Shown one piece after another: positions 1 through 11,600 of a stretch of 64,000 nt of DNA (the first letter of the stretch is position 1; each line of letters starts with the position of its first letter). The translations under genes were made by a program, and so were the position numbers. The stretch is taken from contig NC_084724.1 in the NCBI RefSeq assembly GCF_033807575.1, forward strand, positions 14,127,228 through 14,191,227, given 5' to 3'. The notes below the pieces were generated by a model, which had not been told where the DNA came from, made no database searches, and was given only the letters and a program-made list of their open reading frames with translations. Source of the stretch: Cydia pomonella. Lineage: Eukaryota; Arthropoda; Insecta; Lepidoptera; Tortricidae.

Positions 1-508
1 ACCGCAGTCTGAAGGGAATTAAAGACCCAAGTTTGCAATATTCTTACCCCCAGAGTTACACACAATGTTTTTCATCACACTTGCTAAAAAGAAATTAAAT
101 TTTAAGCGAAATAATTCTTAAATACGGTGACATATCAAACATTCGTCCGCCATATTGTAATTTCTTGACAGGTTGGGCATCGAAGGCACAGACCTATTCG
201 GCATTCAGCCACGATTGAAGATTTTGTAAAAAAAAAACATTAAACGGCTGTTAAATTAATGTAATTAAATAATTTTAAACATAAACAAAAATAATAAATT
301 ATAAACGTTATTATTTTAAAAGTAAAACTCATTTATGCTACTCGGTTTGTATGAATAAGTGACATAATTAAAGTAGCTTTTTGTTTCACAACCCATAACT
401 CCCGCGGGAACAAAATAGGCCTCTGTCCTTCAGCACACCTGCATGAAATAAGATCTTTTTCGAGCAAGTGTGATGAAAAAGTGTAATATGAGTGAGAGCA
501 GTAGTTAC
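1..508. other. btz intron 11 (partial)
   Basis: AT-rich intron sequence after the exon 11 donor. I see no exon, repeat family or RNA gene here. Confidence 0.6.
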
Positions 509-561
509 CGGGTGCAGGAGCTGCGGCGCGCGCGGCGGCGGCGCGCTGCCCGCGTACTCGG
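509..561 (-). CDS. btz: btz coding exon 11
   Basis: Two bases complete Ala-401, then 17 codons ending PPPRAPQLLHP. Acceptor TCGGCAG, donor GTAACT at 508. Phase 0 at the end means at least one further exon lies left of the window. Confidence 0.8.
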
Positions 562-3500
562 CTGCCGACAACACGGTACTACACTGAGGGCCACTACCCT
601 GTTAGCGGTTAACCGGTTAAACCGTTAACTCAGCGTCATTGTAACTCCAGGTTTAACCGGTTAACCGCGGGGTAGTGGGATGGTGCAAGTAAGGGCCCTC
701 CATATTTACTGACCGGACGCTAACGTTGTCTTCAAACAATAAAGGGGTCATCCATTAATAACATCACAGGTTTAGGGGGAGGGAGGGGATCAAGAAAATG
801 TGACATGTTGTGACAAGGGGGAGGGGGGAGTCACAAATATTGTAATGTTACTTTAACCTTATCAGTAACCCAGTTTATTTTTAACAAGTAACACTTTAAT
901 AACGAATTTTTGGCACGATAATCATTTTTTAGGGTTCCGTAGTCAACTAGGAACCCTTATAGTTTCGCCATGTCCGTCTGTCTGTCTGTCTGTCCGAGGC
1001 TTTGCTCCGTGGTCGTTAGTGCTAGAAAGCTGAAATTTGGCATGGATATATAAATCAATAAAGCCGACAAAGTCGTACAATAAAATCTAAAAATTTAATT
1101 TTTTTTAGGGTACCTCCCCTACACGTAAAGTGGGGGTGAAATTTTTTTTTCGCTTCAACCCTAGAGTGTGGGGTATCGTTGGAAAGGTCTTTCAAAACTA
1201 ATAGGGGTTTTCAAGAAACATTTTTTGATGAAATGTGAATATATTCGGAGATAATCGCTCCGAAAGAAAAAAAAAATGTGTCACCCCCCTCTAACTTTTG
1301 AACTATAGGTCCAAAAAATATGAAAAAAATCGTGGTAGTAGAGCTTAAGAAAGACATTAAATGAAAACTATAGCGGACATGATCAGTTTAGCTGTTTTTG
1401 AGTTATCGCAAAAAGTTTTCCCTTCATAGTAAAAAGACTTACTTTAATTAGGTACTGATTATGCAAATTTGCCTATTTGTTTAACTCGGGTGAAAGGTAC
1501 CGTTTCATCCCTTGGTTAACAATTTACTATACTTTAAGCTCCAGTTTAGCTTATTGTGACGGAAGAGTAACTACGGAACCCTACACTGAGCGTGGCCCGA
1601 CATGCTCTTGGCCGGTTATATTCGTTAAATTTAGTTTTCTAATCAGTTTAGTTTCCTAATTTGATTTGCCATTTTCGTTGAAAAGAAAATTACTGAAAAT
1701 GTGACGTCACACCAGAGGAGAGTGGTTTGCCAAATGTGACCAAGTGTGACAAGGAGGGGGGGAGGGGTCAAAAAACCTCGAAATTCGTGTGACGTAATTA
1801 ATGGACGAACTCTTACTACACTGGAGCCACTTTCGCCATCCCGCTACCCCGGGGCTAACCTGTTAAACCGTTAACTCAGTGTCATGGTAACTCCAGAATT
1901 AACCGGTTAACCCAGGGTTAGTGGGATGGTGCAAGTAAGGGCCCTCCATATTTACTGACCGGACGCTAACGTCTTCTAACAATAGAGCAATATTCGCAAC
2001 TTCGCGCCTTGTCCTCGGTCTGTCCCACATCACCAAAGCTCAACGAGGGTGCTGAGTGTTAGGGTCGGCAACGCGCATGTAACTCCTTTGGAGTTGCAGG
2101 CGTACAGTCACGTTTGAAAATATCGATACGAAAAATGTGGCAAAAATATGTAATATATAATAATAATAGTTAATAATAATTCAGCCTATAGACGTCCCAC
2201 TGCTGGGCACAGGCCTCCTCTCATGCGCGAGAGGGCTCGGGCTATAGTCCCCACGCTAGCCCAATGCGGATTGGGGACTTCACATACACCTTTGAATTTC
2301 ATCGCAGATGTATGCAGGTTTCCTTACGATGTTTTCCTTCACCGAAAAGCTAGTGGTAAATATCAATTGATATTTCGTACATAAGTTCCGAAAAACTCAT
2401 TGGTACGAGCCAGGATTTGAACCCACGACCTCCGGATTGAAAGTTGGGCGTCATATCCACTCTGCCACCACCGCTTTCTATGTAATATATGGGCAATAAA
2501 GTCGTGTATACATATTTTTGGCATTTTTTTCGTATCGATATTTTCAGACGTCACCGTACATAGGCTACGGAGAATGGTTACCATCAGGCGGGCCGTATGC
2601 TTGTTTGCCACCGACGTAGTATGAAATACATACATCAAAATAGAAGTGTGACGTGCGACGAGACCCCAGAAGTGTAACAGAAGCTCACAAATAATAGGGA
2701 ATTACGGACCACGAGAGGCTAGTACAGTCAAGTGTAAAAATATGGGTGTACACATCTTACTCAAAATATGTCCCATAGCATCTTCTTCCAGTGTACTAAG
2801 AGGGTATTATCATATTTATGGAACGATTCTCTCTATACATATTTTTGCAGCTGACTGTACAGCAAGTCATAGAAAACCACATTTAAACGATCGAAACGAA
2901 ATGTGAACCGCTAGCAATGAGAATTTGCCATAGAAGTGGATTGCCAGATGAAACTTTGTACCCACAGTAAATTTCACTAAACGATGCCGCCATACCTTTG
3001 GCATCTATTAGATAGCGCATTTTTTTTTTTATATTTAACAAATTTAACACATATCAGTGATAGAATAAGGATCAAAGTCAAATGGCGTTCTAAAAGTTTT
3101 AATCATGTGTCGAAAGATGGCAGTATTTACTGTGGCTACAAAGTTTTCTTTGAAAGTCCACCTCTATTTCAAATTCTCTTTGCTGTAAGTATTGGACGAT
3201 TAACCCTTTTCCAGGCCGCACCAATCTACAAGGTTTTCCCAAAAAAGCCAAATTATTCCAGCAGCATACAATGCAGATATTACAATTAATCCAGCTTTGA
3301 TGATTCATTTGAAGACAATAAGTAACATTTCCCGAAAGTGTAACTGGGGAAGTACCTCCACCTTACAGAAAACCGCTGCCAAATAACACTAGACCCTACT
3401 CATAGTGTTGTGTTCCTGCCGGTGAGTAAGGTTGCCAGAGCGCCCCGAGGGGGGGGGGCGGGTTTAGGGTTGGCAACGTGCATGTAACTCCTATGGAGTT

Positions 3501-3924
3501 GCAGGCGTACATAGGCTATGGAGACTGCTTACCATCAGGCGGGCCGTACGCTTGTTTGCCACCGACGTAGTATAAAAAAAAAAAAATATATACCTTAAAT
3601 CGGAATGCTAAAGTTGAAATTCTCATGGCGCGTATGTGGTCGATAAATCATACTATTCCTGGAAAAGGGTTAACAAATGCGATTCGAACACAGAATCCCC
3701 TGCTTTTTCTTTTCTCAAAAATCATGGGTACAATGACAGATGTCACCTCAATACAACTTTGCGAGATTTTGCGTTGCAAGGTTATAAATTGTATGGAAAT
3801 GACACCTGTCAACATACCCACGATGTTTGAAAAATACTATAGGAAGCCGTTAAACTTGTCATTACTGGAATCCAATATAACAGTTAGTACCTGGATGATA
3901 CCGCATCTGCGGCTGCTGTTGAGG

Positions 3925-3959
<35 letters not shown>

Positions 3960-5573
3960 GCTGTTGTTGTTGTCCCTGTTGTTGCGGCGAGTACGTCTCC
4001 GCGAGCGGGCGCTGCCGTAGGCTACTGTACCGCTTACTGCCGCGCGGCTCCGCGCCTGGATCATTACACGCAATTTTAATTTACTTCCAATAAAAGTTAC
4101 ATAACCAGTAGAATATATCAACAATTTAAGTCCGTGAATTCTTCACATAAAGGTAGTCTTATTTTGCAATATTTACTGGAGTCTGCCAACGTAATAGCGG
4201 CGTATCGTCTCAATTGCAATCGCAAGTAGGCACGCGGGTTTATAAATAATAAGTTTGATGTCAAAAATATCACTTTTGGTACATTCAAGTGTAAAAATAT
4301 GGGTGTACACATCTTACTCAAAAATATGTCATCTTATTCCAGTGTAATAAGAGGGTGAATCATTTTTTTTTGTTTTGTTATCCTGTCCCGTTGTCCAAGG
4401 GACAACAGTGGCACAGTTTATTTGAAGAGACGTTGTATGCCGTTCTATTAACATGCTTAGTAGGGGCCCCATTATGGACATTGGTTATAACGACCACAAA
4501 AACGCAAGAACTTTTGATTTAGATTTAGATTTATTTATTTCACAACATATGATTACAGTACAAATTACATCAATGTCAATTTATAAGAATCTATTTGTCC
4601 CCTGGACAACTAATCGTAACCATGGCAACGAGTGACGCTAAAAAGTTGATTCTCCCAAGAACGTATTACCATATTTATGAGACGATTCTCTCGATACATA
4701 TTTTTGCAGCTGACTGTACAAGTTTTTATCGCGGGGTTTATTTTTCTTTCAACAGGCAACTAGTACTCTTTGAGACAATTCGAACAAAGCCAAACACAAT
4801 TAGGTTGCGTTGTTTTATCACAGTTCCTATGGCCATCTCCTGCCTTCATCATCAGAGCAGCGGAAATAGGAAAGTGGGTCAAATTTAGCTTCCAAGATTT
4901 AACAACACTAACATACATACTATCAGCTACAGAACGCAGGTCACAAATCACCATATATTTAAGATTTGAGGAGTTCCCTCGGTTCCTCATAGATCTCATC
5001 ATCAGAACAGAATTTAGACAAAAATGTGCCATCATTTACCAAATCGGGTTTGGAGGAAAAAAGCATAAATAATTTGTAAGAAAAAAAAAACTTCAATGAG
5101 GGAGACCGGTGAAAGCAAGATTATTGTTGATTTTGGATTTCATACAATGAAAAAAAAAATCTTGAAAATCTAATTTGCTTAACAAACACAGCGAAGAGGA
5201 CAAATCTCCAAACGTGAACTACGCGTCGTTGAAGAGTTCCATTCTGATCATCATCAGCCGTTCCACCTCATGAATTGTCACTTTTTAGGGTTCCGTACCC
5301 AAAGGGTCAAACGGGACCGAAACGGTGTCCGTCTGTCTGTCACCAGGCTGTATCTCACGAACCGTGATAGTTAGCCAGTTGAAATTTCTACAGATTATGT
5401 ATTTCTATTGCCGCTATAAATACTAAAAACATTTTTATTTCCAATCTCAAGGTTCTCATCCAACCACCGAAGTTAAACAACGTCGGGCGGGGTCAGTACT
5501 TGGATGGGTGACCGTTTTTAGGGTTCCGTAGCCAAATGGCATAAAACGGAACCCTTATAGTTTCGCCATGTCC

Positions 5574-5632
<59 letters not shown>

Positions 5633-8600
5633 CGAGGCTTTGCTCCGTGGTCGTTAGTGCTAGAAAGTTGAAATTTGGCATGGATATATAAATCAATAAA
5701 GCCGACAAAGTCGTACAATAAAATCTAAAAATTTAATTTTTTTTAGGGTACCTCCCCTACACGTAAAGTGGGGGTGAAATTTTTTTTTCGCTTCAACCCT
5801 AGAGTGTGGGGTATCGTTGGAAAGGTCTTTCAAAACTAATAGGGGTTTTCAAGAAACATTTTTTGATAAAGTGAATATATTCGGAGATAATCGCTCCGAA
5901 AGAAAAAAAAATTGTGTCCCCCCCCCTCTAACTTTTGAACCATAGGTCCAAAAAATATGAAAAAAATCGTGGAAGTAGAGCTTAAGAAAGACATTAAATG
6001 AAAACTATAGCGGACATGATCAGTTTAGCTGTTTTTGAGTTATCGCAAAAAGTTTTCCTTTCATAGTAAAAAGACTTACTTTAATTAGGTACTGATTATG
6101 CAAATTTGCCTATTTGTTTAACTCGGGTGAAAGGTACCGTTTCATCCCTTGGTTAACAATTTACTATACTTTAAGCTCCAGTTTAGCTTATTGTGACGTA
6201 AGAGTAACTACGGAACCCTACACTGAGCGTGGCCCGACATGCTCTTGGCCGGTTATTATAGATAATGGTTCGGAACCCTTCCTGTGCGTGTCCGACTCGC
6301 ACTTGGCTGGTTTTTAAATGTAAATGAATGAATGAATGATGCTTTTATTCGAAACACATACACAACAACATTAAAATAGACTTAAATCTAGGTAAATTAG
6401 AAGTTACAGTGCTGCGGGTGGTTCCAGAAAAGGATAACACTCAGCATGTGTCGCAGCACATCAGTAGTGTTGCGACGCTGATTTTCAGTGTACCCATTGA
6501 CACGCAAAACAACACAGAACATAAAAACAGGACCGAAGTTAACATTGAAATTTATTGCACTTGCTGATGCTGATCAGAATCCACCTCATCAATTGTCACT
6601 TTTTAAATGTAAATGCTTGATTTGTTAAAGAAAATACAAAAATCACTATATGTATGCCTTTCACATTTGAGGAGTTCCCTCGATTACTCATGGATCCCAT
6701 CATCAGAACTGAGTTTTGACAAAAACGGGACCAGTCTGTATATATAAATTCAATAATAAAAAAAAATCAAATCCGTTCAGAAATGACGAAGTTATAGTAA
6801 ACATTAAAAAATAAAACTAACGGAATTGACAACGTCCTTCTTTTGAAATCTGAAAGTCAGTTATATATACATATATAACGGAATCGAGAACCCTCGTTTC
6901 GGAATTAGAAGCCAGTAATTTACCTGCGGGCGGCTGCGCGGGCGGCGCGGGCTGCGCGGGCTGCGCGGGCGCCGGCGCGGGCTGCGGCGCCGCCGGCTGC
7001 CGACAGAGCTCGGGTTAGTGCTATCCGTCCTGCTCGCACACTCACGTGCCGCCTTGCTGGCACCGCGCGCCGGCCGCAGCGGCAAGCGGTGGCCTTAGGT
7101 TGGAGCGAGACGCGGCGATCCGACCTTTCGTTCCCACCTATGGCCGCCGCTCGCCGCAGCCGCCGCCGCGTGAAGTCGTGGCCGGGCGCCATTAGGGTTC
7201 GTCCATTAATTACGTCACACGAATTTCGAGGTTTTTTTATTTCTCCCCCCTCCTTGTCACACTTGGTCACATTTGGCAAACGACTCCCCTCTGGTGTGAC
7301 GTCACATTTTCAGTAATTTTCTTTTCAACGAAAATGGCAAATCAAATTAGGTATTATTATATATTATCAAAATATTTTTGATAAAAGACATATTAGTAAT
7401 TTTAGAACACAAAACCGATAAGAAAACTAAATTTAACGAATAAAAATGATTATCGTTCCAAAAACTCGTTATTAAAGTGTTACTTACTCGTTGAAAATAA
7501 ACTGGGTTACTGATGAAGTTAAAGTGACATCACAATGTTTGTGACTCCCCCCTCCCCCTTGTCACAACATGTCACATTTTCTTGACCCCCTCCCTCCCCC
7601 TAAACGTGTGATGTAATTAATGGATGACCCCTAATAGTCTGCGTTTGCATCAGATATGAGGATGCGTACTGGGGGATGTTTGTTGACAACCAATACAATC
7701 ACTTCATATACCTCTCCTCGAACAGCGCAACTCTAGGGGACAGTATTCTATTGGTTTTTAAGTAACACATCCCTCACACATACCTGATGGAAACGCAACC
7801 TTAGCGAGCTGCGACACTTTCATTCTCATCGAAAATGTACCTGGTTCATGTCGCTTCTAGAAACAAGATGAATCTTAAACATTGCCTCGCATCAAATACA
7901 TCGAGATATTATCTGGGCTACAAGGCAAAGAGGTAATATTATTTAGAACTAGCAATACGTTACTATAATTCTTTTCATGATTGACGTAAAGTTATGATTA
8001 CAATAATTATACACCGTGGGCCAATTAAACCCGACAGATTTTAACCACGCATTCCTGAGGTCATAAGGAGCAAAAAATGTTATATGAGTTTTGGCCAAAT
8101 TCGCCAAAAAAAATTTTTTTTTGCCGAAAAAAAAAATTCCTTTTGCGTTTTCTGCACACGACACGTTATTTATTTTTACACCTTAGTGAAAAAAAATCAT
8201 TACAACGAATAAGTAAAGTTTTTTTTATTATTTACAGACGAAAATTGCGAGTTTACTTTAAAACTTTAATATCTGTCAGTAGGTATGTCTAAACCAAGTC
8301 ACATAGTGGCAGCGTCACAGCTAAAAAGGCGTTTTAGACTAAGTTATAAAAGAAACAAATTTTCACAGTAATTGTCATTATCTCTAACACAAGACCGATT
8401 TCAGAAAACATTGTATGACATTTTAGTCTCTAAATGCGGTCAAGAATACACCTTTGAAATCTGTCGGGTTTAATTGGCCCACGGTGTATGAGCCACTAAA
8501 GATCTCATATTATTGTCATTATGACAACCAATTCCTTGACTGAGACACATCTCTAATAAATATATACTCGTATATCGGTTGGGAGATAATTCTTAATCGC

Positions 8601-11600
8601 GTCAACCGATTTCGACAATTATTCGCACCATAAGGGTATCTTTAGGCCAGGCCTTAGGGCTAATAATTTGACGCTATTAGCAGGGCTGACATGTTTAACC
8701 TTTTGAACGCCACGCGTATCGTACGCGGCGTGTAATCGTGAACCTTGTCGGTACGCATGAAGGTTGATATTGGGCTGTCGCCGCGCGCGTCATGTGACGT
8801 CTGTGGAGTCCTTAGAGAAATTCAAAATTCAAAAATTTATTCTGCAAGTAGGCCTCAAGGGCTCTTTTACAAGTCAATACAACATTTATAGTAACATCAT
8901 ATAGTGACATGAAAAATACATAACAACATTTATAAATACAACAGCCAATACCTGGGTAAACATTACATTATAATAATATTAAAATAAATAATTAATACAA
9001 TACAATAGAGATGTATAGTCTCTATAGTTAAAAACACATTAAATCTGGAGATGTAAAAGGTCCCCAATGTCAGAGTACTAATACTAATAAAATTTGGAGG
9101 TGTAAAGTCTCTCCAAGTGTCAAAATAAAATTTATACTAAATAAATAAACCGCGTCTGGACTGTTAAACTAGCAGTCTCATAAACTAATGCTACATTCTG
9201 TACATAACTAGTATGTATGAGAGTGGCTCACCTGCGGCGGCGCCTTCTTCTTGCCCTGGTCGGTGGGCACGGGCCGCTGCTGCGCCACGGCGTTCACCTT
9301 GCGCGTCGCCTGACTGCTGCTGCCAAACCACATTCGCATTGTGCATTTACGTAGCTCACTAGATAACTTGCAATAGACAAATATAAAACAATGAGGTGGC
9401 CTATCGCATATATTTTATAAAACTATATTTCCATAGATAAAGTTTGGCCGGAAAACATTTACTTTATTTTTAAATTTACTTGTTAAAAAATTGATTTTAA
9501 CTTTGAAAACGTCGGCGTGGGCGAAGGACGATTTACGCATATTTTATACAACACTTTCATTCCGTACAAACTTAAGATTTTTTAATACATAAATTTAAAA
9601 AGAAAATTAATCCTTTGCAGCCAATCATTGTCTATGGTAATATAGTTTTAAAAAGTATATGTGCTCTTTGTTTCATATCTGTCTATTGTAAAACTTATCT
9701 AGTGACGTATGTATAATCGACTGTAATTTCTTAATGTAGTCCTGATTAACACTTATTTGGAGTTTACGCTTTATTATACAGGGTGGACAAATAAGAATGA
9801 TACACTTTGTTTTTAAATTTTAATTACATTGAGTGGAAATTTTATTAATTAGGGTTCCGTAGCCAAATGGCAAAAAACGGAACCCTTATAGATTCGTCAT
9901 GTCCGTCTGTCTGTCCGATTCTGTCACAGCCACTTTTTTCCGAAACTATAAAAGCTATACTGTTCAAACTTGGTAAGTAGATGTATTCTATGAACCGCAT
10001 TATGATGTTTACACAAAAATAGAAAAAAAACAATAAATTTTGGGGGTTCCCCATACTTAGAACTGAAACTCAAAAAATCTTTTTTCATCAAACCCATACG
10101 TGTGGGGTATCTATGGATAGGTCTTTAAAAATGATATTTAGGTTTCTAATATCATTTTTTTCTAAACTGAATAGTTTGCGCGAGAGACACTTCCAAAGTG
10201 GTAAAAAGTGTGTGTCCCCCCCCCCCCCCCCCCTGTAACTTCTAAAATAACGGAATGAAAAATCTAAAAAAAATATATGATATACATTACCATGCAAACT
10301 TCCAACGAAAATTGGTTTGAACCAGATCTAGTAAGTAGTTTTTTTAATACGTCATAAATGGTACGGAACCCTTCATGGGCGAGTCCGACTCGCACTTGGC
10401 CGCTTTTTTATAAATATATTATTCAGGGTTGGCAATTGTATACGGAAGATAATTTCTGCCAAATGTATACCACTAGCAGCAAGCAATTTTATCTCAAATG
10501 TTTCTGTTGTTTAAAACACGTTGTTTGCTCGATTAATTTTGAAAAAAAGTGATTGTGATTGGCACCCAAATTCCCCAAATTTTGCAGCTCGTGACTTATT
10601 TCTGTGGGGCTATCTAAAATTACGTGTCTATGCTAACGAGCTGATGAAATTTAAACAGTTAAAACCGACTATTCGACACAAATGTACTAAGATAATGCCA
10701 AAAATGTGCGAATAGATGCTGAACATTGGGATGATAAGGGCTTACATTTGCCTGCTGTTAGAGGTGGACATATGTCAGACATTATGTTTCGCATGAATTT
10801 GCCAACCCTGAAGAATATATTTTTAAAACAATACTTAATAATTTTTGAACTTAATACAGTTAAAATTTAAAAACAAAATGTATACTTCTTATTTGGCCAC
10901 CCTGTACATACTTAAGTTATTCAATTTAGTTGGTACAGTTAAAAGATTTAATTTGTGACCCATTTTGTACCATGTCAAAGTGACAATAGTATGATGCCTC
11001 TAGCGACTTGCATATTGTTTGTCACAAGGTACGAAATGAATCACAAATTAAATTTTTTGACTCTACCAGTAGCCGGCAATTTCGGAAACAGATCAGAGTG
11101 ATTTGGTATATGAAATCGTAGCTAGAAACGAAGCCGTGCTGAGCATCACCTTATGCTGTAACCCCCTTATTCATAAACGTGTACTAAAGTTACGATGCCG
11201 CTAATCATCGTTTGTCCCTTTCCGACGTATTGGTATGATGGAAAGGGACACACGATGATCAGCGGCATCGTAACTTTAGTACACGTTTATGACTAAGGGG
11301 GTAAATCTCCAAAAAGTAGGGTAACAAGTCGGCGTGTTCCAATACTTGTTATTGACGACGTGTGGTGATAGAGAGATACACCAGCTTGGGCAGGCTTTGC
11401 TTCGTTGGGTTTAGCGTCGGCGGTGACCTTGGCGGCTCGGGATTGGCCCTACAGATACAGCTTGTAATGAGACAGACATACTTGTTATTGAGAAGAGTCG
11501 TGGTGATAGTGAGATTCTCCAGCTTGGGCAGCGTTTCCTTGTTGGGCTTGGCGTTGGCGTTGGTGTTGGTGTTGGCGTTGGGCTTGGCGGCGGCGGGGGT

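Larger units (their letters stand above)
593..1985. repeat. Direct repeat of a hairpin element flanking a MITE
   Basis: Bases 593-742 and about 1848-1985 are diverged copies of one sequence. Each contains a hairpin of GGTTAACCGGTTAA type, a GTAGTGGGATGGTGCAAG stretch and CTGACCGGACGCTAACG. The 743-1811 MITE lies between them. Confidence 0.6.
2060..2625 (+). mobile_element. Short interspersed retroposon-like repeat, split copy
   Basis: The left half (2060-2101) ends TTGCAGGCGTAC and the right half (2560-2625) starts ATAGGCTACGGAGA and ends ACCGACGTAGTAT. An uninterrupted copy is at 3468-3583 and a reverse one near 26738. The split is caused by the MITE at 2106-2555. Confidence 0.7.
5287..6313 (+). 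mobile_element. AGGGTTCCGTA repeat, subfamily C, split copy
   Basis: The left part 5287 to about 5440 starts AGGGTTCCGTACCCAAAGGG. The right part about 6257-6313 contains CGGAACCCTTCCTGTGCG and ends CACTTGGCTGG. Between them lie a 5S rRNA fragment and a subfamily A element. Confidence 0.6.

Noticed and set aside
2396..2480. Possible tRNA gene on the minus strand (also 61314-61390 on the plus strand)
   Set aside because: Both are tRNA-like heads of SINEs, followed by SINE bodies, tails and target duplications.
4770..5072. 100-codon frame with hydrophobic stretches
   Set aside because: It lies on an interspersed repeat that recurs at 6660, 38873 and 39972 without the frame being kept.
5493..5718. 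Frames with repeating TDRQ, also at 32840-33068, 34132-34320 and 44399-44647
   Set aside because: They are translations of the GTCT microsatellite in subfamily A elements; the 4-bp unit gives an open frame in every phase.
6861..7279. Arg/Ala-rich frames of 74 and 119 codons
   Set aside because: Low-complexity shadows of btz exon 9 and of a GC-rich intron stretch; they run through splice sites and into a MITE.
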